Below, piece after piece: positions 52,348-64,000 of a stretch of DNA of 64,000 nt. The first letter of the stretch is position 1. Each line of letters starts with the position of its first letter. A model generated the notes under the pieces. That model searched no databases. It was not told where the DNA came from and was given only the letters and a program-made list of their open reading frames with translations. Origin of the DNA: Rhynochetos jubatus (Eukaryota; Chordata; Aves; Eurypygiformes; Rhynochetidae); contig CM050658.1 in the NCBI GenBank assembly GCA_027574665.1, forward strand, positions 21,960,317 through 22,024,316, in the 5' to 3' direction. The translations under genes were made by a program, and so were the position numbers.

Positions 52348-53732
52348 ACCCCATAGTAGGACTGAGTGTACCTTCAGCATCATCCCTTTGCTGTTTCTGA
52401 ATTGTTTAGTTCTGAAATTCAGAGGAATAGCTTGTGTACTTCAGCTGCTGCTTTTTTTTTTTAATGAATAACTCTCAAATGCTTGATGCTGTATGACCTG
52501 AAAGCTAATTTACAGGTCTTAGACAGCAGTTACGCATCACCTGTGAATTAAAAAGATGTAGGGGAACATGGCAAGCTATTGATTTACAGCGAAACATCTA
52601 AGTTTGTGTAGTTGGAATGGTATAGACTCAGATGTGTAATTGGTGCTGATTACTCTGAGCAATCCACTTATGTCACATATGTGATTTGGATTTTCTGTAC
52701 AAATCTGTGAAACCCTCGAAAGTAAACATACATTTACATCTACACTGTGATTTTTTTTCAGGATTTGGAATTGTAATCAATATAGACTTCCACATGCTTT
52801 TATTTTTAATGTAAAATCTGGGCACATCAAAGGAGGAAGATGATAGAAACATTTGAATGTGTGCTCTTATATGCTATAATGTTTTCATGTCAGTCAAAGG
52901 GTTTGTATCAGATCTAATCATTACTATAACAGTATTTACATTAATTGTGACTTCATTCAAACACACATTCTGTTTGGAATAGTTGTCTTTTGGTGGTAAT
53001 AAAATGAAGTTTAAAATCCCACACAAAATAGGATAATGGCAATCATCAAACCTGCTTGGTGGGGGGTGCTTGGTGGGTTGGTTGTTCCCACACTTGTTTG
53101 TTTTCAGCTTTTAAGAGCCTGAGGAAAATTGTTAATATTCCAAACTATCCTCTTAGGTATACATCATCCCAACAACACAAGTGCTGTGGCCTGAAAAATG
53201 GCCTTTCCAGCTCCAGAGCACTTTTAGAGAGGGAGAGAAATTGAGTTTGTATTTGCTTCCTTCTCTGCTTTGTTTCTTTTTCCTCGTAAAACAAGAAACA
53301 ATGGAAGGAAACGTGTCTAAGGCATTCTTATACCAAAAAGCCTAGCATGCTTTTTGTTTGCTTTGTTTCTTGTATTGTTTTAGTAACTGTTAGCTGTTTA
53401 AAAAAAAATAATCCTTTTTATGAATGTTTTCATATAATAATCTGGTGAACACCTAGGAAAACTGCTATAAAAATAGAAGGGACTAATTACTGTCTAGTGC
53501 TACTATTTGTATATCTGTTTGGAACGTATCAATAGAGGATATTAAAAAGGCTTTCTAGCTAAAAGTTTACACTGTAAGCAGATATTTTCTGTATGTTTAG
53601 CTGTTTCATTCTTAAATATATCTTTCGTAGTATTTGGAAACTTCGGATGCCAGTTCTCCGGTTCTACAAGATATTTAGGAAATGGGCTGATTTCAGATGT
53701 GGGAGCCATGTGCTAAGGGGTTTGTGCACTGA
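52348..53732. other. Non-coding sequence
   Basis: AT-rich, with a T run near 52450-52460. Nothing was recognised. Confidence 0.55.
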
Positions 53733-54571
53733 TGTGCTGGGTTCAGTCAGGAAAGGGTTAACTCCCTTTACTGTGGTTGCTCCACAATCGACCAACCCTT
53801 GCAATAATAGCTCAACTGTAGGTGGGTCAAACAAAGGATAAAGCTCATCTTGGAACAGGTCATTTTCAGCAAAAGACAGTGTTCCCTCTGTCCCGTGCTC
53901 CTAGAACACCGGGTGCTGAATAAAAAGGATAGAAACATTGAATAAACGGTAAAGGGGCAGAAAATTGAATTCGGGACACCTGTCACTTGATAGAACGGAG
54001 GGCATCTGAGGGAAAAAGAAGAGCTGGCCTGGAAGGTGATGGCAGGGTTCTTAAACACACTGCAGCTGGCCAGACTGAAACCAGGAATGTGATTTTAAGA
54101 GGGGTAATGTTTGTGGTTTGAATGAAAAGGGGAGCCGCTCGTGGGAAGTACTACACATATATTCAAGAGCATTGTATGCAAGAGGAACTGGAAGAATAGT
54201 GGTTGCTGTTGGTTGAGATCAAAACGAGAATGCTTCATGATCTTGACCTTTTAAGCCGTTGTTATACGCTGAAAACAGAATTTTGGAAAGGCTATAAAAG
54301 GAAAACGCCATCAGTCAGGGGTGCCTTTACTGAAAAAAAGTGCAAAGTTGATGGACTTGAATTTTACTGTGAGACAGTAAACCATTCACACAGGGAAGGC
54401 AGTGACAGCAGAGACAGAAAAAGGGAACCTGTGTAGGTACTAGGGCTGCCAGGAATTTGGCAGCCATATCAACTAGCTAGGGTACGACCATTGTGCACAG
54501 GGCCCTGGAAAAATGATCCACGATTTTCTCTACCTGCTGTTTGAATAAAGCAGCTTGAAGAAAGAAATGCA
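53733..54571 (+). other. LTR-like or cryptic promoter block (tentative)
   Basis: The block opens TGTGCTGGGTTCAGTCAGG and GGGTTAACTCC, loosely resembling the start of the LTR remnant at 6291. It then has a consensus TATA box, TATAAAAG at 54293-54300, and AATAAA at 54544-54549. A TG start, TATA box, poly(A) signal and CA end near 54571 would match a solo LTR of about 840 bp. No target-site duplication or family match is evident, and the order could be coincidence or a non-coding transcript unit. No retroviral protein sequence is visible. Confidence 0.25.
54293..54300 (+). promoter_or_regulatory. TATA box (TATAAAAG), function unknown
   Basis: This is a strong TATA consensus preceded by GGC, about 250 bases before an AATAAA. 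It belongs to the tentative LTR-like block, and no downstream coding frame is recognised. Confidence 0.3.
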
Positions 54572-57207
54572 GTTTTTATAATCCTTGGGTTTGATTGTTT
54601 TCTTTAAAGGTTAATTTCTTTTTGTGTGTGTTTCAGTTTGTAATTTGTCAACTGAAGTAAGAAGTGTCGGGCAGTTAATTCTTCAGACTACAGCCCAAAC
54701 TGGTGTTAGCTATAGTTTAATTATAGAAATTTAGCAGCCACCTCTGAAAGAAATCAGCTGTAGAAATAGAAATCTGTTGTAGAGGAGCAGTTTGGTGTGG
54801 ACTGGCCGAACAGTTGTGGGGGAACCACCACGCTTGTTGTAGGGTAAGTTCTTGCCACGGTGGCAAGCGCGCATCCTCGTGTAAGTGATTACCTTGGTTT
54901 CTTCGATAGCAAAGAGAATACTTTAAGGTAAAGCGCACTACGCAGGCTCTGACATGCATCTAGATATACATTCTGGACAAAGCTCACGTTAGTGTAGAAT
55001 GTTGTTTATGTTGGTTGTTCATTTACGGCCTGTTTTCCTGTGGGAAAGGGGGATGGGGAAGGAATCGTTGAATATGCAAACTGCTTGAAGTGTTTCTGGT
55101 TTCAGTAAGATGAAGGGTAATGCTTACTGTGCATTAGGTATCCAAGATGAAAGGGGAGTGCTGAACTTTATAATTATCCCTCAGTCTATACCATGAAGTC
55201 TGGAAATGTTGCATGTTAGAACTTGCAGGCATTTAATGAATTTCAAGTAGCAATTTCATTTCTGTTGCTGTTCCTGAAAGATAGAGCGGGTGGATGAAGA
55301 AGAGGATTGAACAGGTCGCACGAGGAAAGTTGATGCAGCCTGCTGTGTCTAGTTCCTTTGTAGTACAAGTATACTTAGAGACACATAAACAGATATTTTT
55401 TGAAGTAACTGAGGCTGCCAGAGGTTCTGATATATTGTCCCTCTGGCTGAGCATAGAACAAAAAGATGGTTGACCTGACATCTATTAAAAAGCTCACATT
55501 TTATAGCTATAAAATAATTCAGTTGCTTTAAATTTAAACTTATCCTTGAATGTACTCTTTTTCGTGTGTTTAGATTTCCTGAGAAGTGTACATTTCTAAA
55601 TCAGAGACTTATTTATGATAAGCCTTAATTGAGCTGGGAAGCTGTATGTTCTCATGTGATGCTCAGCCGTGCTGTTTGATGTGTATAACATCTGATTTTA
55701 AGCCCTTGCCTCTGCTTGTAGAATTTTACTCTTTACTTACTCTTCACCGTATTTAGAGCATTTATAACATAGTAAGTACTGTGGTTTACATACTAAAACC
55801 ATTCCAAGTTTTTCTAAGCAGAGTGTTTTGGTACATGTGTATGTACATTTATCTCAGTTGTGTGTAGAAAATAGTATTTGTGGGGGTTGTTTGTTTGTTT
55901 GTTTTGTTTCTTTTAATGAGGTAGCCACTTTTGTGGCAAATCCTGCTAGATCCATGCTGGCAAGAAACTTCTAAGAATCCCCTAAGGCTATATTTATATT
56001 CTGCAAGTTTATTTGTGAGATAAACAGTAGGTATCTGTTTGAATTGCATATGTTGATTCTGAGATGCAAAGCCACTACCTGCTTCAGTAGGTGAACACCA
56101 ATTTTGGAACTGCTGACATGGAAGTTACAGTTCAGGTGTTGCATGAAGGAAATGCAAAACTCTATGCAGTAGGAGTTATTGAACGTCCAGTCTGGAACTG
56201 TGCAAAATCAGTCACTGGGCACTTGGGGACAGTTAAGTTAATACACAGGGGTTTTTCCCCTCCTTCCTATTCTATGAGAAAATAATCCTTGTCATTTCCA
56301 GAAAATAAGGGCAGGAATACTTCTCTTATCCTGAATAGACAGACATGCTTTGCCTCTGAAATGTAAGAACCTCTACAGAGAAGCTGGAATATAAAAGCAC
56401 GTATTTGAAGAAACAGGTGCATTCAAAAGATCTGTCCGGATCTGTACAGAGTGGGCTGGTTTGACAGCCGGTTTATTATCTCCCTATTTTATGACTTCTG
56501 CTGCTACAGCCTGTAGCTGTGGTTAGCTTTGCCTCACCCTGGTGTGCTGCAGGACAGAAGGGACAACAGAATCCAAATTTGCAGCTTGGTTTCAACATCA
56601 GCTTCTTGCCGTGACAGTTGTCTTACACATTGTCCTTCGTGGATTTCTGTATTTCATGAGTTCTGTTCTAAAACGTTGCGCTCTTTTGAGGCAATAACCA
56701 AAGTTTGCATACCCAAAGTCTATGTGTTTTAAATGTCTTTTCCTGAAAAGGTGCATTGCCTTTAAGAGCGTACGATGTACTCTAACGTAGCTGTCAGTAC
56801 TGGCACTGAACACAACGTACCTTGCACAGTATTGCTCGTTTTCTTTAGGTTAACGTGCCATTGTTAACATTTGTATTGCATTTTCCCCTTTTGTTTCCTG
56901 TTCTCCACTCCCCTCTGCGTGTCATTTATGGAGGTGCTACTGCTTTGTTCTTTATAAACCTTAGGAAGATGCAACACACAGTGCTGTTGATAGTTAGATG
57001 AAATGTAAACTGCCTCATAAAACTGTCTGTTCTTTTGGAAGTGAAATAATAGCATACTTCTCAAACGTTTAAAAATCATTCTCCTCAGTCCAGGATGTTT
57101 GCATAGTGGTTAAATACCTCTGAACTTCAGTTTCAGTCTTTTTGCAAATATTTTTATGTTAGAAGAGTCCTAGAAAAGAGATGTGCTTTACATAGGAGAG
57201 AATTTAA
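54572..57207. other. Non-coding sequence
   Basis: No exon or repeat was recognised apart from the short GTTT repeat at 55888-55909. Confidence 0.55.
55888..55909 (+). repeat. (GTTT)n microsatellite
   Basis: About five tetranucleotide units of GTTT, the last ones imperfect. Confidence 0.85.
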
Positions 57208-57675
57208 TTGCCATTCTTTTGGCTTCACTTTGATCCTCTTGTTACCAACCCTGTATTTCTTGAGTTACGTAGTAGGTGCTGCTGCTGGCTGTGCAATGTG
57301 CTGGGCCGGTTCGTCCTCAGGTTACTTGAGGCCCTCCGTGGGTTGCCTGTCCTCGACTGGTCAGGCCGAAGACAGGGAGCCGCTTTCTTCCCTTTAGTTT
57401 CAACAAAAAGGAATTACAGTGCTGTTGGAGCTGCTGTTTGTATTGGGGGAGGTGTTAGAGTGGTGGAAGCGTTGCACGCTGGCTGTGTGAAGCAAAACGG
57501 CTCTCTGAGCGTTACAGGAACTATGGACCAGCTAGCCAGTTCCTGGAGGGAAGTATTTCTGTATCACAAAATGACTAACGTAGCTGGCACCCTTGCCAGC
57601 CCTTCTCTGCAACCAACCAACCAAGCGGCGAGCACGCTTGCCTTCTCACCCACCCTGCTCAGACAGAACAGATGA
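57208..57675 (+). other. CpG- and GC-rich block with the longest non-transposon open frame
   Basis: The plus-strand frame is open for 155 codons but begins at TTG. Its first ATG is about 105 codons in, so it is not a convincing start-to-stop gene. From about 57280 to 57720 CpGs are frequent (roughly 20 in 440 bases) in an otherwise CpG-poor region, and the GC content is clearly higher. It could be an intragenic CpG island or promoter, an exon of a non-coding RNA, or an unannotated exon. No protein family, transmembrane pattern or splice pair is convincing. It lies about 2.1 kb upstream of the proposed terminal exon. Confidence 0.3.
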
Positions 57676-59806
57676 TGGGAAAGCGCAGAGCAGAGGGCTG
57701 GCTACGCGCCTGGTGTATCTGTTTAGTAGATAAAGAAGACGTTTTTAGGGCTGTCTGTTGGCTTCTTTTACTTTTGCCTTTGAATCACCTCTTGGTATAT
57801 TTTTAAAAGTATTCACTGTGCTGCTTTGACAGAGAGGTGTGTTTGTGAGGGTTACAATGCCTGTGGGCTTTGTTTTCAAAAATTAGAGCGGGCTAGACAA
57901 AGATGGACTATCAGCCTGAACCTTGGATTTCTTGCTTTCTGCCAGCTTGAATCATACCATAAACTCTATTTAAAGATTTTGGTTTTTGTATTTATTTTCC
58001 ACATCCTTGACCCTGACTGGTGAGCTGGACATTTGTGTTTGCTTTGGCAAGCTCCAAGCTGCTCATCTAGGGCAGGATGAAAACTCTTTTTTCGTTGTGT
58101 AAACAAACTGTTCCTTCAGCATTTTCCATAAGGATTTACACCACCATTTTGCAACGCTTCTAGGAATTGAGAAGATCTTGCCATTCAGGGTTTTCATTTT
58201 GCACAGCTTGTAGCACTGCATGGAAAGGTTTGACTTTGAGATGAGTACTAGTTTTCCGAGGTGGGATAGGAAGAGCTTTTTTCGGAATGTTTTCAAATTC
58301 CAGAAATACTACATTTTGTCATGAAGGGGTTTGTTAAAGCTGTAGGTCAATATTAATTGGTGCCTGTCTAGAAACGGGGTTGTTTGTGGTTTTTGGTTGT
58401 CTAACGCTAGTGCATGTGTTAGACGAGGCAGCTGTGGACACCGCCCCACTCTACTGGGCACTATACATGTCAAATACTCCCTTGAGCCCTGGAGAATTTA
58501 CAGGCTCAGTGTCCACATTCCACGTTACTTTGGGTAGATATATTTTAGTGGTCAGTATGTAAAATGAGCGTGTAACTTAGCAGGTCACTTTATGCCAACA
58601 CACAAATTATGTTTTGGAACAAACGAACTGAATTTCATTTTCCAGAGGGACAAACACTGATGTTGCTCCTTTTTTGTTAGGAAAATGGGCAGTGAGGGGC
58701 TCACGATTTCGAGTGCTTGTATGCCATGGGAGTGGCATTCTTGTAATCAAAAAAGCTTGTCGTGGTACCCCAGCAGTGTGTAGGCAAGTTTGAAATGCTC
58801 TAAGTCGGAGATGAAGTTTTATGTATTATAAAATTGATATGATGATATTATTAAATCCAACCGAAAGCTGAGTTAGTCCTGATTCCAAGCCACTGCAAGC
58901 CCTGCCAAGTTGGAAAGAGGCCATTTGCCATGGGCTAAACCTCCAAAAAATCATAGAAAACCTTTTGAGAGTACCCACATTTTTCTGGAAGGAAAAGCTT
59001 GTAGCATATATTCAGAATATGTTCTCTCCCCCCCCCCCCCCCCCCCCGCCAGCCTTCCCCCTAAATAGTTGTGCTTGCAAGTCCCTGTATTTTTCCTCAC
59101 ACCATGTGCTCTGCTCCCTGGTAACTGGTATAGTGTATAACACTTGCCATAGTATATTCACAAGGTACCAGATTTTTCTTCCCCCGGTGTACAAGCACTT
59201 ACTTAACATGGGCAAGTAGCAAAGTAAAAGTACCTTTATATTGTGCTGCAGCAAAACAATCTGTGTAGTTTTAAAATTTCTTTAAACAATAGGAAAGTAC
59301 AAATTTCCATAGAAGTTTTCATCTTTGTGACGCTATTTATGAGATCTGATATGTGAGTGCAAAATGAAGTCTTGGAGAACAGTTAGTTCTTCATGAACGT
59401 CCTGAAAATTTTCTGCAGTGTTTAGTAGAGTGTGGTATTTATTATGTTATTATCCAGATTAAGTATGTGCCAATGAGTCAGCAAACCAAACCAAAATGTC
59501 AGGGGTTTGGTCTACAGCTTACTGTAAATGGTAATAAATAGCAAATAACCAAACCAACAGTTCAGGAACAACTGCTGAAAAGTGTATGTTAAAAATACCC
59601 TAAAAATTCCAAATAATGAACGGAGTGTAGGTTGTTATCAGAAGAGAAAAATACTGAATTTTATGTAAAGCTTCATTGGTGCCACTCAACAGCCCATGAG
59701 TGTTACGTATGCTTCCCTTTAGATACTAGTACTAATTTGCTAAAGGTATATTAAAAGCATATTTGAACTCCACAAACTAAAATGACACTTCCTCTTTGTG
59801 TTGCAG
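57676..59806. other. Intron preceding the distal terminal exon
   Basis: AT-rich sequence with a C20 tract at 59028-59047, ending in the acceptor CTCTTTGTGTTGCAG. No additional exon is supported. Confidence 0.55.
59028..59047 (+). repeat. C20 homopolymer
   Basis: Twenty consecutive C precede GCCAGCC. It can form i-motif or G-quadruplex structures and is a common site of sequencing or assembly length error. Confidence 0.9.
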
Positions 59807-59839
59807 ATCTGGGACATGAGTGATGATGAAACAGTCTGA
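59807..59839 (+). CDS. Candidate distal terminal coding exon
   Basis: A good acceptor (CCTCTTTGTGTTGCAG) precedes ATCTGGGACATGAGTGATG. Spliced directly from the phase-0 donor at 166, it encodes IWDMSDDETV and then TGA (59837-59839). The last residues D-E-T-V fit a class III-like PDZ ligand with acid at position -2. Spliced instead in phase 1 from the weak donor at 1343, it encodes DLGHE and then TGA at 59821-59823. Both frames stop quickly, as expected for a terminal exon, and the next 3 kb looks like 3' UTR. The gene is not recognised, so I cannot say which frame is native. Confidence 0.5.
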   Translation: MWDMSDDETV

Positions 59840-62778
59840 AGATCAGCTGAACAAGGCGGAAGACGACCTACCTTGGACTGCAGCGCTGCCTTTTGTCTGC
59901 TATTTGACAAGTTAATGATCGCTTACCCATTCTGACTGCTACAAACACAAACAAATATAATCCCCAGTTTGACATTAATACCTTCACCTGAAACGGAGCC
60001 TGTTATGGATATAACTCTCCACATTTTCCTTTTATTATGTAAATAACGAAAGCAATGTGGTTACGTTTAAACCTTGTCTTCCTTCTTTTTGTAGTTTCTA
60101 AGTATGGCTTACGTATAAAATTAATGCTTAAGTAAACTTTGTTTTATTTGTCCCGGTTTTTGTTTTGCTTGTGAATGGACATGACCAAGCCGCATGTCTA
60201 AATGTCGTTTTTCATCTTTCCCAGATTTGTGCCCTTTTAGTTGGAATTTATTGTTAAGATTGAGATGATTCTGCCATTGGGTGTTAAACTGCAACTGTAA
60301 AGGAGGGCGGGAGTAGGTAAGAACCTACGCCTGGTGCCTACACCACATTGCTGGTGTTTCGATTTACGTATTTATAGCACAATTGTTTGTTGCCGCCTTT
60401 GTCAATGGAGGTGTTATTCTCTGTAAAGATCTCATAATGTCATGCTGTGGGAAAGTGCGGGTTGATCGGCATTTACACAGGAAAGACCGTGCGTTGGTAT
60501 CATCATCAGACTCCCCTGAAGTGCAGGGAAGGCTCTGCTACCTAGTAAAAACTGCTTTGGGGGACGGATCATCGGTTCAGTCAAAATTTGTAGAGAAATG
60601 CCTAACTGAAGTAAGAAAGTGGTTCTCTAACTTTGCTGTTCTTGGATGCTGTCATACAGTACTTTACAGGTGTTAAAAAAGATCAGTTCTGATTTTCATT
60701 TTGGCTGGACTTTAAGTTTTTCGATTTTTGCAGCATCAGGAGTGGCTTCAGAGGTTATGGCTGAGCACAAACAGTCATTTGAGAATCCTGGAGTTGAGAA
60801 GATAACTTGGGAAAACAGGATTTGTAAAATATCAAAGTATATTGCTGCAAAATTGAAAGTGAATCTGCTGGGTTTTATCTTGGAACAGGTTTTAGAAGCA
60901 TATTTGAAATCCCTTTTACAGCTTTATATTGTGGGGATTTTGGACTCAATCACTTAGGAAAAATGTACATCGCTTTATCTGCCAAACAGTCTTCATTTCC
61001 CTTATATACTAGGAAAACTGGTTGGTGAATCCAATTATTTAATTCCTTCCTTAAGAGAAGCTCTGAATGTTTGGTGTAGATAATTTCACAGCTTCCTTCA
61101 TGCCACATCAGAAGAAGTTCTGTCAGGACAAATTTCCCTAAAACCAAGGATATCTGCAACTCCCCTATTCCGATCATAAAAGTAGATTTATTGGAACATG
61201 CTGAGGTTTGCATCAAGTGTCTAAAATAGCTATTATTTCTGTTTCTTAACGATGATATTCATTATGTTTATGTGATTTCTTAAGGGAATGTCTTGTTCAG
61301 CTAACTCCATTGTAATATAAATATATATATATGAATGAAATATATTTTTGAAAGACTAGTAATCATAGGAAACTGATCTTTTGATGGTCAGGTAATGGGC
61401 AGTAAGACTGGTAACATTCCATGTCCATTTTAAAGCCGTTTGTTAATGCACGTAACTAGTTAGGAGCTCAACTGACTGCCATTTTCCTAGCCATGCTGTA
61501 GTCCAACCGGAATCATGAATCCCTACCAGAGTAGTGTAAAGGGAATTATCTGCTTTTTTATCTTTTGCAGTTGCTGACCGTAGAGTGTGAAAGTTTTTGG
61601 TTATCTACAACTTGAAGACTAGACATCTTTCTGAAATCTGGTAAACACCAATAATTAAATACCTGAAACGCTGGTTATGCTGTTAAGTTACATTGTAGCT
61701 TTGCACTGAAAGTTTCTGTGCGACTGCAGAAGTGTAGGAGATCGAAAGGTTCAAAACTCAGGGTTAATATAATGTTTCCTTACCTCTGTAATTTCAGTAA
61801 CATACAGCTCTCTCAGGCTGAGCTGTTTCCTGTACATATGCTTCCCAGATGTCTCTGATGTTCAGAAACACTTCAGTTTGACTTGGAATAACTTCCGTTG
61901 TCTAACTGTAATGTTGTTTTCTTTCTCCTTGCGGACAAGAATTGTTCTTATTTTGCCTTTACTCAATTTCTAGGCATTTACTGCGTGAGAAATCATGAGA
62001 ATGCATTCAAATGAATGAATGCACATTCAAATACTATGAACAGATGAACACATTTATTTACTGGCTTGTATGCGCTTAGTGGCAGGATTTTGGCACAGTC
62101 CTCAGCTCCAGATACTGCTGTTTAATGGAAGAAGCTAAACTTTGACCTTTCTTCATGAAGGAGGTAGGATTTAAATTTTATTTGTGCTGCCATGGCCTCC
62201 TAGGCCTCAGTGAAGAGCCCAGATTCATATTTCATTGCAGAACCCGACAGCTACCATGACTTTTCAGGGACAAACCAAATCTGTTGGGAAGAGGGAATGA
62301 ACAGCCTCAGAGGAACCGACTCGTCTTCCTAAACTACCCAACAGAAATGTAACGGCATTATAGGGCAGTGTGAGTGGGACCATGTCTCACAGAAGGCAAC
62401 TGTGACACCTACATTTCACAACTGGGGAGTCATCTAATGGTGTTAAAAGACCCCAGATCTCAATGGAGAGCTGCTGACATCGGTTTTGTGCTACAGTGTT
62501 AGAGAAACACATGGGATGGTAGCCTCTGTGTTGCTTTCACACTTCTGTTGCCTAGAATTTTATTTCGGTGTCATCCCTTTGAAAGTGTTTGCTGGCTGGA
62601 GTCTAGAGTTTGTTACAGAGCAGCGCCATATTCATGGAAGTGAGGAGCTTGAGGTTCTGTATGAGCGTTCTTTAAAGCCCTCTCTTGCTCTCACCCTTGC
62701 TTTCACAATCTGCTGTTACATCCTCGTTACCTGTCTCGCAGTCTGTCGAGCGGGAATAAATGTCACTTAGAGCATGCC
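59840..62778 (+). other. Candidate long 3' UTR
   Basis: The sequence from the stop to just past the AATAAA at 62755 contains T-rich blocks, an AT dinucleotide run at about 61320-61332 and no supportable exon. No earlier canonical AATAAA is seen, although variant signals could give shorter forms. The open frames at 60383-60676 and 62486-62770 look like chance. Confidence 0.45.
62755..62760 (+). promoter_or_regulatory. Candidate distal polyadenylation signal AATAAA
   Basis: Canonical AATAAA followed about 20 bases later by a CA cleavage position near 62777 and a GU-rich TGTGTAAGTGG element, which is the usual arrangement. Confidence 0.5.
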
Positions 62779-64000
62779 CTTTACATCATGTGTAAGTGGC
62801 CTTAGCACCATGAAAGCCAACGGAGTTGTAGCCCGTAGGTGGTTCAGCCTTCAGCCCACGTGAGAGTCTGTTCCATGGATCATGGGGCTGGTTTGAGTCT
62901 TCAGCCTTCGATATTGGGCTCTACAAGAGAGAAAGGGCACAAATTTGAAAATGACACTTAGATCCATGAAGAAAGATTCGTGATGGCCCAGGCAGGTTGG
63001 TCTAGAAAATCACCCAGGAACGGAGCCATAGGATTTATATTCCTAGGAAGCTGATGAATCTCAAGAACTAAAGGGAGATTCTGCTTCAGTAGAAGTCAAC
63101 AGCACAATAGTTACTTTGGCACATCAAAAGAAACTGTACTGATTGCTCCAGCGCTTAAAATCATTGAGCTTGAGCCTGGAAAAATACTTTTCCCTTCCCT
63201 GTGTTCCGTGTGGCTTTGGTATTGTGTCCTCAGAGAAGTCCAGTGATGAAGTAAAATTTTGGTTTTGTCATCTTTGATATTCCACTTCCTGTACAATGTT
63301 CTAATTCTTTATATACGATTTGGCTACTCAAATACATGCAAGAGAAGTATTAGCAAAATCCAGGAATTTTTCCATATATAAGCACGTTCTTTTAATTTTT
63401 CACTTGTGCTCTCATAGAAAACTCTTACTGGAGTGGTTTTAATGTATCTCTGAACTTTTCAGTATGCCCTGTAGAATCATACCACAGCACTTGTTTCTTC
63501 CTCTTACTGAACCAGTTCCTTCCAAATGTGTGTTAACTAGTCTGCTTGGAATTGCTAATCACTGCTTCATCTTTGCGCTTCTCTGGGACAGCGTTGGGCC
63601 ATGAAGACTTCACCCAGCTCCAAACTTTCCTTTGAGCTTTCTCCCTCTGTGTCAAGCCAAACCATAAAGGCAGTGAGATTCCCGAGATGTGAGGAGAGCA
63701 GACTTTGCTATGCAGGAATCTCGTTAATGCCAATAATGTGTGAAGAGATGACTAAGCTTCTGACACCAGCTTCTGTGCTGTTGATCAGGAACAACTCTGC
63801 CTGTTTCTTACGGAATCATTAAGAGCCATGACAGAATCCATGCAACTTCTTTAGCAGTCTTCCTAAGGAATACAGTCTGGAAAATGTCCCAAGCCTCTTA
63901 CCATTTTTTTTCTGAATCTTTTGACATGGCTTCATTAATTCCTTTTCTTCTTCTCTTCGGGTTTTAGTTTTGTTTTTTAGTTTTCAGTGCAGATGTTGTG
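62779..64000. other. Downstream sequence, no gene recognised
   Basis: This may be intergenic or more of a longer 3' UTR. No exon, repeat family or RNA gene could be supported before the window ends. Confidence 0.5.

Overview
This is a eukaryotic window, almost certainly from a bird. The evidence is several fragments of CR1, the dominant avian non-LTR retrotransposon, including one with readable reverse-transcriptase sequence and several with the typical ATTCTGTGA-type 3' end. A short remnant also resembles an avian endogenous-retrovirus LTR. The sequence is AT-rich and CpG-poor, with long reading-frame-poor stretches and splice-site-bounded short coding pieces, as expected for the 3' part of one intron-rich vertebrate gene read left to right. 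There is no bacterial gene organisation, CRISPR array, tRNA or rRNA. Identifications of repeats rest on recognition of their consensus features; no search was run.

Layout. The window opens inside an intron. A clean 123-nt, 41-codon exon lies at 44-166. A second coding piece at 1282-1353 continues its frame for 23 codons and then stops. It is followed by an apparent 1.3-kb 3' UTR with an AATAAA at 2669-2674, which suggests a proximal end for the transcript. Then come about 57 kb of mostly unremarkable intronic DNA. It holds an internally deleted LTR remnant (6291-6393), five CR1 pieces (7302-7735 +, 8566-8795 -, 13111-13262 +, 45292-45503 -, 51098-52120 -) and a sixth 3'-end piece (52204-52347 +). 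It also holds a nested inverted repeat (13621-13678), homopolymer tracts, two CpG-rich islets (about 23795-24005 and 57280-57720), a candidate cassette exon (48981-49189) and an LTR- or promoter-like block (53733-54571). A short terminal coding exon is proposed at 59807-59839, with a long 3' UTR running to an AATAAA at 62755-62760. The last 1.2 kb shows no gene.

How it fits together. The simplest reading is the tail of one plus-strand gene with alternative ends. One is a proximal terminal exon at 1282. The other is a distal exon 58 kb away, whose reading frame depends on whether the 1282 exon is skipped or spliced at an internal donor. I could not recognise the gene from its roughly 65 to 75 visible residues, and I assign no symbol. 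No previously undescribed system is evident. The most interesting items are the alternative-end architecture, the candidate 209-nt exon at 48981, the CpG-rich islets in an otherwise CpG-poor intron, and the nested inverted repeat.
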